This document shows, in pieces, positions 42,555 to 52,263 of a stretch of DNA of 64,000 bases. The notes beneath the pieces were generated by a model. That model made no database searches. It was not told where the DNA came from and saw only the letters and a program-made list of their open reading frames with translations. Within the stretch, counting starts at the first letter, position 1. Every line of letters starts with the position of its first letter. The position numbers and the translations under genes were made by a program. Origin of the DNA: JAVBLY01 sp031553035 (GTDB lineage: Bacteria; Bacillota; Clostridia; Peptostreptococcales; Anaerovoracaceae); the NCBI GenBank assembly GCA_031553035.1, contig JAVBLY010000008.1, positions 124,001 through 188,000 on the forward strand, given 5' to 3'.

Positions 42555-42995
42555 ATGAATCGTGCACTAAAATTAATAAATAAAGACAACGATATAAAAG
42601 GTTTTATATTGCTTGAACTTATAATAGTTCTGCTCATAATAGTGATACTTCTTGCTATCCTCATTCCCCTCGTGACCCAGAACATAGATGATGCAAAGGA
42701 AAGTGCCGAATTGTCGGAGGCTAGAGCAGTCAAAGTCGCAATGCAGACAATAATCAATGAAGACTATATGGATGATGATTTGGACGAATTCATCGTATTG
42801 GTGGACCATGAAAACTATGGGCTTTCCAAAGAAGGTAAAAAGGAAGTAGAGAGACTCCTCAATTTGGATGTTGGGAAGGCCGATAACATAAATGTGGATG
42901 ATAATCATATCCTTCGAAGCTTTTCATATTTTACCGTAAACGGCTCAAAGATCAATTACGAAGGGGACAAATACACTACCGAATATATCTACTAA
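42555..42995 (+). CDS. Orphan type IV prepilin-like protein
   Basis: 146 residues from ATG 42555. Basic leader MNRALKLINKDNDIK, then G-FILLELIIVLLIIVILLAIL, the class III prepilin cleavage site with Glu at mature +5, then a helical stalk and a small acidic domain. No other type IV pilus gene (pilB, pilC, pilD) is in this window, and it is unlike the Tad pilins. It sits inside the house-keeping block between ispG and rimP. Confidence 0.82.
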   Translation: MNRALKLINKDNDIKGFILLELIIVLLIIVILLAILIPLVTQNIDDAKESAELSEARAVKVAMQTIINEDYMDDDLDEFIVLVDHENYGLSKEGKKEVERLLNLDVGKADNINVDDNHILRSFSYFTVNGSKINYEGDKYTTEYIY

Positions 42996-42999
42996 CCCC

Positions 43000-43028
43000 T
43001 TGCATTTCAGCGGTTTCTGTGGTAGTAT
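43000..43028 (+). promoter_or_regulatory. Promoter of rimP-nusA-infB
   Basis: TTGCAT (43000-43005), 17-bp gap, TAGTAT (43023-43028). Transcription from it would run straight into the hairpin at 43054. Confidence 0.65.
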
Positions 43029-43053
43029 AAAGTCACATAAGATGATACTAGAG

Positions 43054-43082
43054 AAGAGTGGGCTGTCCCACTCTTTCGTTTT
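43054..43082 (+). terminator. Leader terminator (attenuator) before rimP
   Basis: AAGAGTGGG-CTGT-CCCACTCTT stem and loop followed by TCGTTTT, lying between the promoter and rimP. In Bacillus subtilis nusA is autoregulated by a NusA-stimulated terminator ahead of rimP, so this is a likely equivalent. Confidence 0.75.
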
Positions 43083-43107
43083 GAGAAGACAATTCAGAGA
43101 GGGAATT

Positions 43108-43602
43108 ATGTCAAACACGAATATTGGAAAAGCAGTGAAGGAGGATATTTCGGATTTTCTGGACAAAAACGGGCTTGAACTTTACAACATTGAATTCGTG
43201 AAGGAAGGCAAGGACAGATTTCTGAAAATATACATAGATCACAAGTGGGTGCCCGGAATGAATGCAGACAGTATGCCGGGAATAAGCACCTACGAGTGTG
43301 AGAATGTGAGCAGGTACATAAGCGAGATTCTTGACAGCAAAGATTATATAAAAGGAGCATACGTGCTGGAGGTTTCTTCGCCGGGAATGGACAGGCCGCT
43401 CATAAAAGATGAACATTATGCGAGATACGCAGGTAAAGATGTGGAGATATCTCTTTACAAGGCGATAGACGGAAGAAAAAAAATTTCCGGTAAGCTTGGG
43501 AAACTGGATAACGGAATACTGGAAGTTACAACAGAAGCGGGAATACCGCTGAATCTTCCAATAAAAAGTATAGCAAAGACAAAACTGAAAGTCGTTTTTT
43601 AA
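43108..43602 (+). CDS. rimP: Ribosome maturation factor RimP
   Basis: 164 residues from ATG 43108 (AGAGAGG upstream); the longer frame from 43000 spans the promoter and hairpin and is rejected. 30S assembly factor: LELYNIEFVKEGKDRFLKIYID, YVLEVSSPGMDRPL. First gene of the rimP-nusA-rnpM-infB-rbfA operon. Confidence 0.95.
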   Translation: MSNTNIGKAVKEDISDFLDKNGLELYNIEFVKEGKDRFLKIYIDHKWVPGMNADSMPGISTYECENVSRYISEILDSKDYIKGAYVLEVSSPGMDRPLIKDEHYARYAGKDVEISLYKAIDGRKKISGKLGKLDNGILEVTTEAGIPLNLPIKSIAKTKLKVVF

Positions 43603-43620
43603 TAAAGGAGGAAATAATTA

Positions 43621-44862
43621 ATGAATAAGGAGTTCATACAAGCCCTTGAGGACTTGGAGAGAGATAAGGGAATATCAAAACAGCTTTTACTGGAATCTAT
43701 AGAAGTCGCGCTTCTTGCAGCATACAAGAAGAACAAGGGGACTACTCAGAATGTCCATATCGAAATCGATGAACAAACAGGAAATATTGAGATAACATAC
43801 AGAAAAACCGTAGTTGAAGAGGTAGAAGATCCTGAAAGCGAAATAGCACTTGAAGAAGTCCTTCAGTATGATCCGGATTATGTGGTCGGTGACGTGGTGG
43901 AATATCCCGAACCTATCGAGAATTTCGGACGTATCGCTGCGCAGACTGCTAAACAGGTCGTGGTTCAGAGATTAAGAGAAGCTGAAAGAGGTATGATATT
44001 CGATGAATACACAGGTCGTCAGAGTGAGATCATAAATGGAACGATACAGAGAGTCAGCAATGACACCGTCTTTGTAAACCTTGGGAAAACAGAAGGTATC
44101 CTTGCCAGACCGGAACAGGTCAGAGGCGAAAGATATGTGGTCAACAACCGTATGAAGTTTTATATCATGGATGTGAGAAAATCCATGAAGGGTCCTCAGG
44201 TTTACCTGTCAAGGTCCCATCCGGGGCTTGTTAAAAGGCTGTTCGAACTTGAGGTTCCTGAGATACAGGATGGAATCGTTGAAATAAAGAGCCTTGCAAG
44301 AGAAGCCGGATCCAGAACGAAAATAGCAGTATCAACAAACGATGAAAGTGTGGATCCCGTAGGTGCATGTGTTGGAAACAGAGGGATCAGAGTCCAGTCT
44401 GTAGTGGACGAACTTTTCGGCGAAAAGATAGACATTATCACATGGAGTGATGAGGACGAGGAAAATATAAGCAGTGCCCTTTCTCCGTCCAAGGTTGAAA
44501 AGGTTATCCTTGACGAGGATGAAAAATCAGCCATTGCAATCGTTCCCGATTATCAGCTATCGCTTGCTATCGGCAAGGAAGGGCAGAATGTAAGACTTGC
44601 AGCCAAATTATGCGGCTGGAAGATAGATATAAAGAGCCATTCTCAGTTCTACAATGAAGATGAAGAAGGCGAAGGCGAAGATGAAGACATAGAAGATGTA
44701 GAAGATGCCGAAATAGCGGAAGAAACTTCTGATACAGATACAGAAGATGTCGCGGAGCCTGTAGTAGAAACAAAAGAAGTGGAACCTGAAGAAAAAGAAG
44801 AGGAAACTGCTGAAACAGACGCAAAAGAAGAAGAGGCAGAAGAAACAAAAGATGAAGAATAA
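43621..44862 (+). CDS. nusA: Transcription termination/antitermination factor NusA
   Basis: 413 residues. N-terminal RNAP-binding domain (1-125), S1 domain (about 130-200, IINGTIQRVSNDTVFVNLGKTEG), two KH domains (about 200-345, VGACVGNRGIRVQSVVDEL; LAIGKEGQNVRLAAKLCGW), then an acidic Glu/Asp/Thr tail of about 70 residues not present in Bacillus NusA. Strong SD AAAGGAGG. Confidence 0.96.
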   Translation: MNKEFIQALEDLERDKGISKQLLLESIEVALLAAYKKNKGTTQNVHIEIDEQTGNIEITYRKTVVEEVEDPESEIALEEVLQYDPDYVVGDVVEYPEPIENFGRIAAQTAKQVVVQRLREAERGMIFDEYTGRQSEIINGTIQRVSNDTVFVNLGKTEGILARPEQVRGERYVVNNRMKFYIMDVRKSMKGPQVYLSRSHPGLVKRLFELEVPEIQDGIVEIKSLAREAGSRTKIAVSTNDESVDPVGACVGNRGIRVQSVVDELFGEKIDIITWSDEDEENISSALSPSKVEKVILDEDEKSAIAIVPDYQLSLAIGKEGQNVRLAAKLCGWKIDIKSHSQFYNEDEEGEGEDEDIEDVEDAEIAEETSDTDTEDVAEPVVETKEVEPEEKEEETAETDAKEEEAEETKDEE

Positions 44863-45115
44863 AAAAGTCCCGATGAGAACATGTGTCGGCTGCAGAGAAT
44901 CGAAACCAAAGAAAGAGCTGATCAGAATGGTTAACAGCGATGGTGAAGTTTTGATCGACAGAACCGGCAAAGCTAACGGCAGGGGAATTTATCTCTGTGA
45001 CAGCAAGGAGTGTTTTCAAAAGGCGTTAAAGAAAAAAGCAATCAGCAGAGGTCTTGATCTGGCCTTGACCGATGAAAAAATGGATCAACTGTTCAAGGAT
45101 TTTTTCAATGAGTGA
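44852..45115 (+). CDS. rnpM: RNase P modulator RnpM (YlxR, DUF448)
   Basis: 87 residues. RTCVGCRESKPKKELIR and GRGIYLCDSKEC identify YlxR, recently linked to RNase P control. Overlaps the nusA end by 11 bases. In Bacillus and many Clostridia an L7Ae-like gene (ylxQ) follows; here infB follows directly, so ylxQ is missing at this locus. Confidence 0.93.
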   Translation: MKNKKVPMRTCVGCRESKPKKELIRMVNSDGEVLIDRTGKANGRGIYLCDSKECFQKALKKKAISRGLDLALTDEKMDQLFKDFFNE

Positions 45116-45139
45116 TCAGGATCAAACAGGAGGAATTGG

Positions 45140-48004
45140 ATGAAAATACATGAATTAGCAAAAGAAATAGGAATCCCGAGCAAGGATGTAGTGAGTAAGG
45201 CCCAGGATATGGGATATGATGTGAAAAGCCACAACAGCAGTCTGAATGATGCGGAAGTTTCTTCACTGAAAAGCGCACTTGCATCCGGCGAAGCGAAAGG
45301 CGAAACCAAAATAGTGAAAGCGGCAGCAAAGAAAAAGGAAGAAAAAGCGGCTACTGAGCACCAAAAAGATACTGGGCAGCCTGTTGTAGTAAAAGCGGCC
45401 AATATCGATCCCACGACTTTGAAAAAATCAAAGCCTGACAAAGCATCTCATACAGATAAAACCGCTAAAACTTCTGAACCCAAAATATCTAAAATACCAC
45501 CGGAACCTGTTCCCGGTGCAAAAAAGACGACCGGTGGAGCACCCATACCAAGAAGGATCCCAAAAGAAGAACTTGCTCCAAAGCGGATCCCAAAAGAAGA
45601 GGTTGAGAAGGCAAAAGCCGAGGCAGAAACTGAAACACCTGAAACAGCAACACCTGAACCAAAACCTGTTAAAAAAGTTGAGCTTAAGGTTGCACATAAA
45701 GATAAAGAACCGCTAGTAAGAAAAGAGCCTAAAAAACAGGAGCCTGAAAAAGCAGAAGAAAATAATAAAGAAAGCATTAAGGATGCAGAAGCTAAATCAG
45801 CAGAAAAAACGCTTGATGCTAAGCCTGTTCACGAAAAGAAAAAAGAAGGTCAGAGAAAATCTGAACATAGTTCAAAACCTTCTCACGGTGCAAAGCCAAC
45901 ACATGGATCAAAACCACACGAAAAAGGTAAAACTGCACCGGATAAAAGCAAGCCTGCTGCAGATAAGAGTAAATCGGCAACAGAAAAAAGCAAGCCGTCT
46001 GACAAGACTAAAAAACCACATAAAGGTAAGAAAGGTCAGCAGGAACACAACAGCGAACACGGAGACAGAAACAAGAAAAGGAATCCTCATCAGAGAGGTC
46101 GAGGCGGACTGGTCGATGATTTCAGAGGATCATCAAAAAGACCTATCCTGGAGGACAATTTATTAGAGAAAAAGTCTGTTAAGGGTAAACCGAGACCGAA
46201 AAGACAGGCAGAACCTGAACCAGTTGATGAAATAGTAATTGAAGAACTTGAACCGGGTACCGTGGTGATAAACGTTCCCATCACAGTGAAAGGGTTTGCG
46301 GAACAGATAGACAAAACAACATCGGATATAATAATGACACTTATGAAGATGGGCGTAATGTCAAATGTCAATCAGAATATCGATGAGGATACTGTTTTAC
46401 TTCTCGGTGATGAACTAGGTGTACCTATAGTCATCGGAACAGATGAAGGTGAAGTAATTGAAGACGGCCTAGAAACATTTGAGGATGATCCGAAAGATCT
46501 TGTTGCCAGACCTCCCATAATCACAGTCATGGGGCACGTGGATCACGGCAAAACTTCACTTCTGGACAAAATCAGAGAAACAGATGTTACCAAAGGTGAA
46601 GCTGGCGGGATAACCCAACATATAGGTGCGTCAGAAGTAACTGTCAACGGAAAAAGAATCGTTTTCCTGGATACTCCGGGTCATGAAGCCTTTACCGCTA
46701 TGAGAGCCAGAGGTGCACATGTAACGGATATCGCAATACTGGTGGTGGCTGCTGACGACAGCGTTAAACCTCAGACTATCGAGTCAATAAGCCATGCTAA
46801 AGCTGCAGGTGTTCCCATCATAGTTGCAATAAACAAAATAGACAAACCGGGCGCAGATCCGGACAAAGTCAAAAAGGATCTTGCGGACAATAATATACTG
46901 GTTGAAGACTGGGGCGGTGATGTTATCAGTGTTCCCGTATCTGCAAAGTCCGGCGAAGGAATCCAGGATCTTCTGGAGATGATACTGCTGCAGGCAGAAG
47001 TTCTGGAGCTCAAAGCAAATCCCAAGAGACTTGCCATGGGTACTGTAATAGAAGCAAGACTGGACAAGGCAAAAGGTGCTGTTTCTACATTACTGATTCT
47101 TAACGGAACTCTGGATGCAGGCATTAGCATCGTAGCAGGTACAACAAGCGGCAGGATTAGAGCCATGACCGATTATAAGGGCAAGAAGCTCAAGTCGGCA
47201 GGACCGGCAACAGCAGTTGAAGTTCTCGGTCTTGAAGATGTTCCCCAGGCCGGAGACAAGTTCAATGCGGTCAAGGAAGACCGTGTTGCCAGAGAAATAG
47301 CGGAAAACAGAAGGCTGAAACAAAGAGAAGAGGTAATGACAAAGATGTCAAACACAAGCCTCGAAAGCCTGTTCAGTCAGATTCAGGACGGTTCAGTCAA
47401 GGAACTGAATCTGATCATCAAGGGAGATGTACAGGGATCTGTCGGAGCTCTCGTTACATCACTTGAAAAACTGGAGAATGAAAACGTAAAGATAAAGATC
47501 ATACATACCGGAGTAGGCACAGTAACCGAGTCGGATGTAATGCTGGCATCAACATCAGGAGCCATAATCATTGGGTTCAATGTGAGGCCAAGCGTAGCCG
47601 TCACTTCGCTTGCTAACAAAGATAGCGTTGAAATCAGGACATACAGGATCATATACGATGTGATCAACGATATCGAAGATGCAATGAAAGGTATGCTGGA
47701 TCCTGAGTTCAGAGAAGTTGTTCTTGGTCAGGTGGAAGTAAGAGAAACTTTCAAAGTGCCAAATATCGGGACAATCGCAGGAGCATATGTTACAGACGGT
47801 GTAGTTCAGCGTAATGCAGAAGTCAGGTTGGTCCGTGACGGAATCGTAATTCATGAAGGGAAAATTTCTTCTCTTAAGAGATTTAAGGATGACGTCAAAG
47901 AAGTGGCTCAGGGCTACGAATGCGGAATCGGAATCGAGGATTACAATGATGTTAAGATAGGTGATGTGATCGAAGCCTTTACTATGGAGGAAATCGAACG
48001 ATGA
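45140..48004 (+). CDS. infB: Translation initiation factor IF-2
   Basis: 954 residues. IF2 N domain (KIHELAKEIGIPSKDVVSKAQ), a very long Lys/Pro/Glu/Ser-rich linker (about 55-350, with repeats such as SKPSHGAKPTHGSKP), a second IF2 N motif (about 370-420), then the GTPase: MGHVDHGKTSLLD (about 468), DTPGHEAF, NKIDKPG, and domains II-IV. SD AGGAGG. Confidence 0.97.
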   Translation: MKIHELAKEIGIPSKDVVSKAQDMGYDVKSHNSSLNDAEVSSLKSALASGEAKGETKIVKAAAKKKEEKAATEHQKDTGQPVVVKAANIDPTTLKKSKPDKASHTDKTAKTSEPKISKIPPEPVPGAKKTTGGAPIPRRIPKEELAPKRIPKEEVEKAKAEAETETPETATPEPKPVKKVELKVAHKDKEPLVRKEPKKQEPEKAEENNKESIKDAEAKSAEKTLDAKPVHEKKKEGQRKSEHSSKPSHGAKPTHGSKPHEKGKTAPDKSKPAADKSKSATEKSKPSDKTKKPHKGKKGQQEHNSEHGDRNKKRNPHQRGRGGLVDDFRGSSKRPILEDNLLEKKSVKGKPRPKRQAEPEPVDEIVIEELEPGTVVINVPITVKGFAEQIDKTTSDIIMTLMKMGVMSNVNQNIDEDTVLLLGDELGVPIVIGTDEGEVIEDGLETFEDDPKDLVARPPIITVMGHVDHGKTSLLDKIRETDVTKGEAGGITQHIGASEVTVNGKRIVFLDTPGHEAFTAMRARGAHVTDIAILVVAADDSVKPQTIESISHAKAAGVPIIVAINKIDKPGADPDKVKKDLADNNILVEDWGGDVISVPVSAKSGEGIQDLLEMILLQAEVLELKANPKRLAMGTVIEARLDKAKGAVSTLLILNGTLDAGISIVAGTTSGRIRAMTDYKGKKLKSAGPATAVEVLGLEDVPQAGDKFNAVKEDRVAREIAENRRLKQREEVMTKMSNTSLESLFSQIQDGSVKELNLIIKGDVQGSVGALVTSLEKLENENVKIKIIHTGVGTVTESDVMLASTSGAIIIGFNVRPSVAVTSLANKDSVEIRTYRIIYDVINDIEDAMKGMLDPEFREVVLGQVEVRETFKVPNIGTIAGAYVTDGVVQRNAEVRLVRDGIVIHEGKISSLKRFKDDVKEVAQGYECGIGIEDYNDVKIGDVIEAFTMEEIER

Positions 48005-48393
48005 AGAAAAGCTACAGACAAGGTAGGCTTTCCGAAGAAATAAAAAAGATAATAAGTGACCTTCTGTACAAAGGACTAAAAGATCCAAGGTTGTCCGGCA
48101 TGGTCAGTATAGCTGAGGTGAGAGCTGCCAGAGATGGTAATTTTGCGACGGTTTATGTGACCGTCCTGGGAAGTGCCTCGGATGATGATGCAGAAGGAAA
48201 GGCACTGGAGCTCAAGGAAAGAACAGACGTGATAGATGCACTGAACAGCGCTAAGGGGCTGATTCGCAAGGAAATAGGGACTCAGCTAAAGCTCAGGCAT
48301 ACGCCGGATCTGGTTTTTAAAATTGATACCACAGAGGAGTATGGAAGACATATCGACAAGTTGATCAATGATTTGAGTAAAGCTGATGAATAA
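48001..48393 (+). CDS. rbfA: Ribosome-binding factor A
   Basis: 130 residues, KH-like fold. 30S maturation and cold-shock factor. YRQGRLSEEIKKIISDLLYKGLKDPRL and RHTPDLVFKIDTTEEYG are typical. ATGA overlap with infB. Confidence 0.94.
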   Translation: MKKSYRQGRLSEEIKKIISDLLYKGLKDPRLSGMVSIAEVRAARDGNFATVYVTVLGSASDDDAEGKALELKERTDVIDALNSAKGLIRKEIGTQLKLRHTPDLVFKIDTTEEYGRHIDKLINDLSKADE

Positions 48394-49360
48394 CAAGGAA
48401 ATAAACAGCCTGTCACAGATAGGGGAAGTTTTAAAAGAGTCAAATTCAATATTGATTTTTCCTCACGGTTCGGTTGACGGCGATGCACTTGGATCGTCGG
48501 TGGCTTTATGCCTTGGCCTAAGGTCAATGGGGAAAACTTCATATGTGATTATGGATGAAGACATCCTCGAAAATATCCGCTTCATAGAAAATGAATGCTG
48601 TTCCTGGGATTTAGATATTGTGCCGGATCCTGATGTTTGCATCTTAATGGATAACGGGGAGCTTTCCCGAATTTTCGATCGGCAGGGGCTCTTTAGTACA
48701 GGGAAGAAGAAAATTCTCATAGATCACCACAAATCCAGTGAGCCTTTTCTGGATCTCAACTATATCGATGTAGAAGCAGCAGCATCAACAGAAATCGTAT
48801 TCGACCTGCTTTTGCTGATGGGAACCAAACTGAATCCTGCCATTGCAGAAGCAATCTATGTAGGGATTGTAACTGATACCGGAAGGTTCCAGTATTCAAA
48901 CACGACAAAGAGATCCCATGAAATAGTTGCGCAGCTCATGGATCACGATATTGATCAGAATAAGGTGTCAGTTGAGATATATCAAAGCATCAGCCATGCT
49001 AAGATAAGACTTGAATCAAGTATTTTCAGTACATTAGATATAGAATGCGGCGGAAAGGTCGCAGTTGCATATATGACAAAGAAGATGCTGAAGGAAGTCG
49101 GTGCGAAAGATGAAGAAACTGAAGGAGTCGTTGAAATTCTAAGGAATCTTAGGGGCGTTGAAGTTGCAGTATTTGCAAAGGAAAGTGACAAGGAAGGCGT
49201 CAAGGTAAGCATGCGTTCCAAATTTGACTTTGATGTGGCCCAGATAGCACAGGCACTGGGCGGAGGCGGTCACAAAAAAGCGGCCGGGTTCAGCATGAAT
49301 GGCAACATCGAAAATGTTGTTTCGGGAGTCATAAGCGCTATCGAAGAGAAGATGGGATAG
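48386..49360 (+). CDS. nrnA: DHH/DHHA1 nanoRNase / pAp phosphatase NrnA
   Basis: 324 residues. Degrades short oligoribonucleotides and/or pAp, possibly linear cyclic dinucleotides. DGDALGS and LIDHHKSSEP (DHH) coordinate Mn; GGGGHKKAAGF is the DHHA1 signature. Overlaps rbfA by 8 bases; its stop abuts the truB start. Confidence 0.94.
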   Translation: MNNKEINSLSQIGEVLKESNSILIFPHGSVDGDALGSSVALCLGLRSMGKTSYVIMDEDILENIRFIENECCSWDLDIVPDPDVCILMDNGELSRIFDRQGLFSTGKKKILIDHHKSSEPFLDLNYIDVEAAASTEIVFDLLLLMGTKLNPAIAEAIYVGIVTDTGRFQYSNTTKRSHEIVAQLMDHDIDQNKVSVEIYQSISHAKIRLESSIFSTLDIECGGKVAVAYMTKKMLKEVGAKDEETEGVVEILRNLRGVEVAVFAKESDKEGVKVSMRSKFDFDVAQIAQALGGGGHKKAAGFSMNGNIENVVSGVISAIEEKMG

Positions 49361-50257
49361 ATGGACGGGATAATAAATTTTCTCAAACCGGCGGGAATGA
49401 CATCTCATGATGCAGTCAGTTTCTTTAGAAGGCTGACAGGCATCAGGAAAGTAGGCCATACAGGGACATTGGATCCTATGGCGGCAGGAGTACTTCCCAT
49501 TTGCATTGGAAAGGCCACCAGACTGATCGAATATCTGGAAGGGGACAAATCATACAGGGCTATAATGAGATTAGGTGTGAAAAGCGAGACAGGTGATATC
49601 TGGGGAAATGAACTTGAAACAGTAGAAGTCCCAAAAATTTTGGAACTTGAGGGCATAAATGAATGCCTGAAAAGTTTTGAAGGCCGGATAACGCAACGAG
49701 TGCCTGGATTTTCGGCTCAGAAGCACGATGGAAGAAAATTATATGAGTATGCAAGAGCGGGAGAAGAAATACCGGTAAAAGAAAAAAAAGTTGACATTAA
49801 AAATGTTACAGTAATTGCATTCGATGATAAAAAAAAAGAAGTGGCATTTGATATATTTTGTTCAAAAGGGACATATGTAAGAACCATCTGCACTGATGCA
49901 GGAGAAAAGCTGGGAACCGGCGGTGTAATGAACTTTCTTCTAAGGACAACGGCAGGAGGATTGGATGTAAAGGATTCGGTCACTGCCGAAGAACTGAAAA
50001 GCGAAATCGATAGCGCAGGAAATATAAACAAGTATCTTCGGGATCCAGGAGATCTGCTTAAAAATATGAACCGGATCGTTCTAAGCAAAGCAGATGCCAG
50101 ACTGTTTGTAAATGGCATAGTCTTGGATAAAAGGACCGATGACGAAACATATTATGCAGTATTCACCGCATCAGAGAATAAGGGCGGAAAACTTATCGGC
50201 ATAGGACGTGGGAGAAATAAAAAGCTAAAACCACATAAAGTGATTATCTCGGAGTGA
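49361..50257 (+). CDS. truB: tRNA pseudouridine55 synthase
   Basis: 298 residues. Makes the T-loop pseudouridine of all tRNAs. KPAGMTSHDAVSFFRR, GHTGTLDPMAAGVLPICIGK (catalytic Asp in TLDP) and KGTYVRTICTDAGEKLG are present. No gap after nrnA. Confidence 0.96.
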   Translation: MDGIINFLKPAGMTSHDAVSFFRRLTGIRKVGHTGTLDPMAAGVLPICIGKATRLIEYLEGDKSYRAIMRLGVKSETGDIWGNELETVEVPKILELEGINECLKSFEGRITQRVPGFSAQKHDGRKLYEYARAGEEIPVKEKKVDIKNVTVIAFDDKKKEVAFDIFCSKGTYVRTICTDAGEKLGTGGVMNFLLRTTAGGLDVKDSVTAEELKSEIDSAGNINKYLRDPGDLLKNMNRIVLSKADARLFVNGIVLDKRTDDETYYAVFTASENKGGKLIGIGRGRNKKLKPHKVIISE

Positions 50258-50260
50258 CAT

Positions 50261-51193
50261 ATGAAAGTATTCAGCAATATAAAAGAAATAAAAAATATAG
50301 ATGGCACAGTTATAGCTCTGGGCAATTTCGATGGTGTCCATAAAGGACATATTGAGCTTATCAAAAGAACTGTTGAAGACGCTATAGATACAGATCTGAA
50401 AAGCGCAGTTTTCACTTTTTCCAATCATCCCAGGAATTTCCTGGCGGGTAAGAATGTCATAAAAAATATCATAGCCTCAGAAGATAAAATGGCAATCATT
50501 GAGAGTCTGGGAGTAGACTATATTTTCAATATTCCATTCGATGAAAATATTCATGTCATGAAACCTGTAGATTTTATCGATGATCTGGTGCTTGAAAAAA
50601 TGAACAGCAAGGTAATTTACTGCGGTTTCAACTACCATTACGGAAAGGATGCCGGAGGAAGTACTGAAACACTCATACAGACAGCAGAGGCTGAAGGATT
50701 TGAGGTAAATGTGCTTGAGCCTTTTATTATCAATGACAATCTTGTGAGCAGCACACTTATCAGATCGCTCATAGCAGAGGGCAAGGTCAGAGAATGTACG
50801 GATTATCTGGGCAGGCATTATTTTACCAGAGGCACAGTACAGGTCGGTAATCAGATTGGAAGAACCATTGGATTTCCAACATCTAATATCACTATCGATG
50901 ACAGCATGGTTTGGCCGTCACACGGTGTTTACATAACCAACTGTTATTACGAGGACACAAGGTATCATGCCGTGACCAATGTAGGCATAAGGCCGACCAT
51001 AGGGGACAACCGAAAAGTGGTAGAAACCCATATGTTCGATTTTGACCAAACCATATATGAAAAACAGATCAAAGTAGAATTTCTTGAAAAGATCAGGGAT
51101 GAACGTAAATTCAAAAGTAAAGAAGAATTAAAAGAACGAATCGGACTGGATAAAAAGATTGCCGAGGATTATCACAGGAAACACAATGAGTAG
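50261..51193 (+). CDS. ribF: Bifunctional riboflavin kinase / FAD synthetase
   Basis: 310 residues. N-terminal adenylyltransferase (LGNFDGVHKGHIELI; YCGFNYHYGKDAGG) and C-terminal flavokinase (GRTIGFPTSNI; VTNVGIRPTIGD; KIRDERKF). Supplies FMN and FAD, relevant to the flavodoxin-like proteins nearby. 3 bases after truB; 3' end overlaps aroC by 8 bases. Confidence 0.96.
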   Translation: MKVFSNIKEIKNIDGTVIALGNFDGVHKGHIELIKRTVEDAIDTDLKSAVFTFSNHPRNFLAGKNVIKNIIASEDKMAIIESLGVDYIFNIPFDENIHVMKPVDFIDDLVLEKMNSKVIYCGFNYHYGKDAGGSTETLIQTAEAEGFEVNVLEPFIINDNLVSSTLIRSLIAEGKVRECTDYLGRHYFTRGTVQVGNQIGRTIGFPTSNITIDDSMVWPSHGVYITNCYYEDTRYHAVTNVGIRPTIGDNRKVVETHMFDFDQTIYEKQIKVEFLEKIRDERKFKSKEELKERIGLDKKIAEDYHRKHNE

Positions 51194-52223
51194 TATTTAC
51201 GGAAAAAATATCAGCCTTTCTCTCTTCGGGGAATCACACGGCACTGCTGTGGGAGCAGTACTGGACGGATTTCCCGCCGAGTATCAGGTTGACCGGAAAA
51301 AGATAGACGAAGACCTTATGCGTCGTTCTGCTGCAAGCAAATACGGAAGCGGCAGAAATGAGCCTGATGCTTTGTATGTGCTCTCCGGCATAAAAGACGA
51401 TGTGACAGTAGGTTCGCCTATAACATTCATATTCGAAAACAAAGATGTCATAACCGAAGATTATGATGATATGAGAAATATTTTAAGACCGGGACACAGT
51501 GATCGTTCATCACAGGTCAGATATGGTGACAAGATGAGCGGAGGCGGCCATCTTTCTGGAAGACTGACTACGCCCATTACCGCAGCAGGATCACTTTGCA
51601 GACAATATCTGGAATCGGAATTTAAACTGAAATTCATTACTAAAGTCATAGAATTCGGAGGGGAAAAACTGAAAAAACCAATTGATCCTACTCTGGAAGA
51701 CAGTGCAGAGATAAATCTGCTTTATGAGAAAGCTAAGCTTGCCGAAGACTCCTACGGCGCCATATTAAAAACTATTATTACCGGTTTACCGGAAGGTTTG
51801 GGAAGTCCCATATTCGGAAATGTCGAGAGCAAAATCTCTGAAATACTGTTCGGGATCCCGGGACTCAAAGGAATATCATTCGGGTTAGGTTTCGATATTG
51901 CGGGGCTTAAAGGATCCGAAGCCAATGACCCTTTTTATGTGGATAAAAAATACAGGATCAGGACTAAAAGCAATAATGCCGGCGGGATCCTGGGCGGGAT
52001 AACGACCGGAATGCCGCTAGTAATAAATCTTGCATTCAAGCCCACTCCGACTATCGGAACTGAGCAGGTGACCGTAGATGTATCGGAAATGGAAGAAGTG
52101 AGAATGAAGGGAAGCGGAAGACACGATGTCAGCTATGCTCTCAGGGTTTCTCCTGTAATAGAATCTGCTGTTTCCATAGCAATTCTTGATATGTTCATGG
52201 AGCGAGACGGATACTCCAAATAA
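51186..52223 (+). CDS. aroC: Chorismate synthase
   Basis: 345 residues from ATG 51186 (CAGGAAAC upstream). Last shikimate-pathway step, needs reduced FMN, which may explain the coupling to ribF. LFGESHGTAVGAVLDGFPA, RPGHSDRSSQVRYG and GSGRHDVSYALRVSPVIES are the three signature regions. Slightly shorter than the typical 360 residues. Confidence 0.95.
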   Translation: MSSIYGKNISLSLFGESHGTAVGAVLDGFPAEYQVDRKKIDEDLMRRSAASKYGSGRNEPDALYVLSGIKDDVTVGSPITFIFENKDVITEDYDDMRNILRPGHSDRSSQVRYGDKMSGGGHLSGRLTTPITAAGSLCRQYLESEFKLKFITKVIEFGGEKLKKPIDPTLEDSAEINLLYEKAKLAEDSYGAILKTIITGLPEGLGSPIFGNVESKISEILFGIPGLKGISFGLGFDIAGLKGSEANDPFYVDKKYRIRTKSNNAGGILGGITTGMPLVINLAFKPTPTIGTEQVTVDVSEMEEVRMKGSGRHDVSYALRVSPVIESAVSIAILDMFMERDGYSK

Positions 52224-52263
52224 ATAGACAACTTTTCATAATTAGATCTGATAAAAAATTAAA

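Noticed and set aside
43000..43107. N-terminal extension of RimP
   Set aside because: The stretch contains the promoter and the leader terminator.
44567..45777. Long minus-strand ORFs opposite nusA tail and infB linker
   Set aside because: Low-complexity Leu/Phe/Ser shadows of the acidic and Lys-rich coding strand; no SD or synteny.
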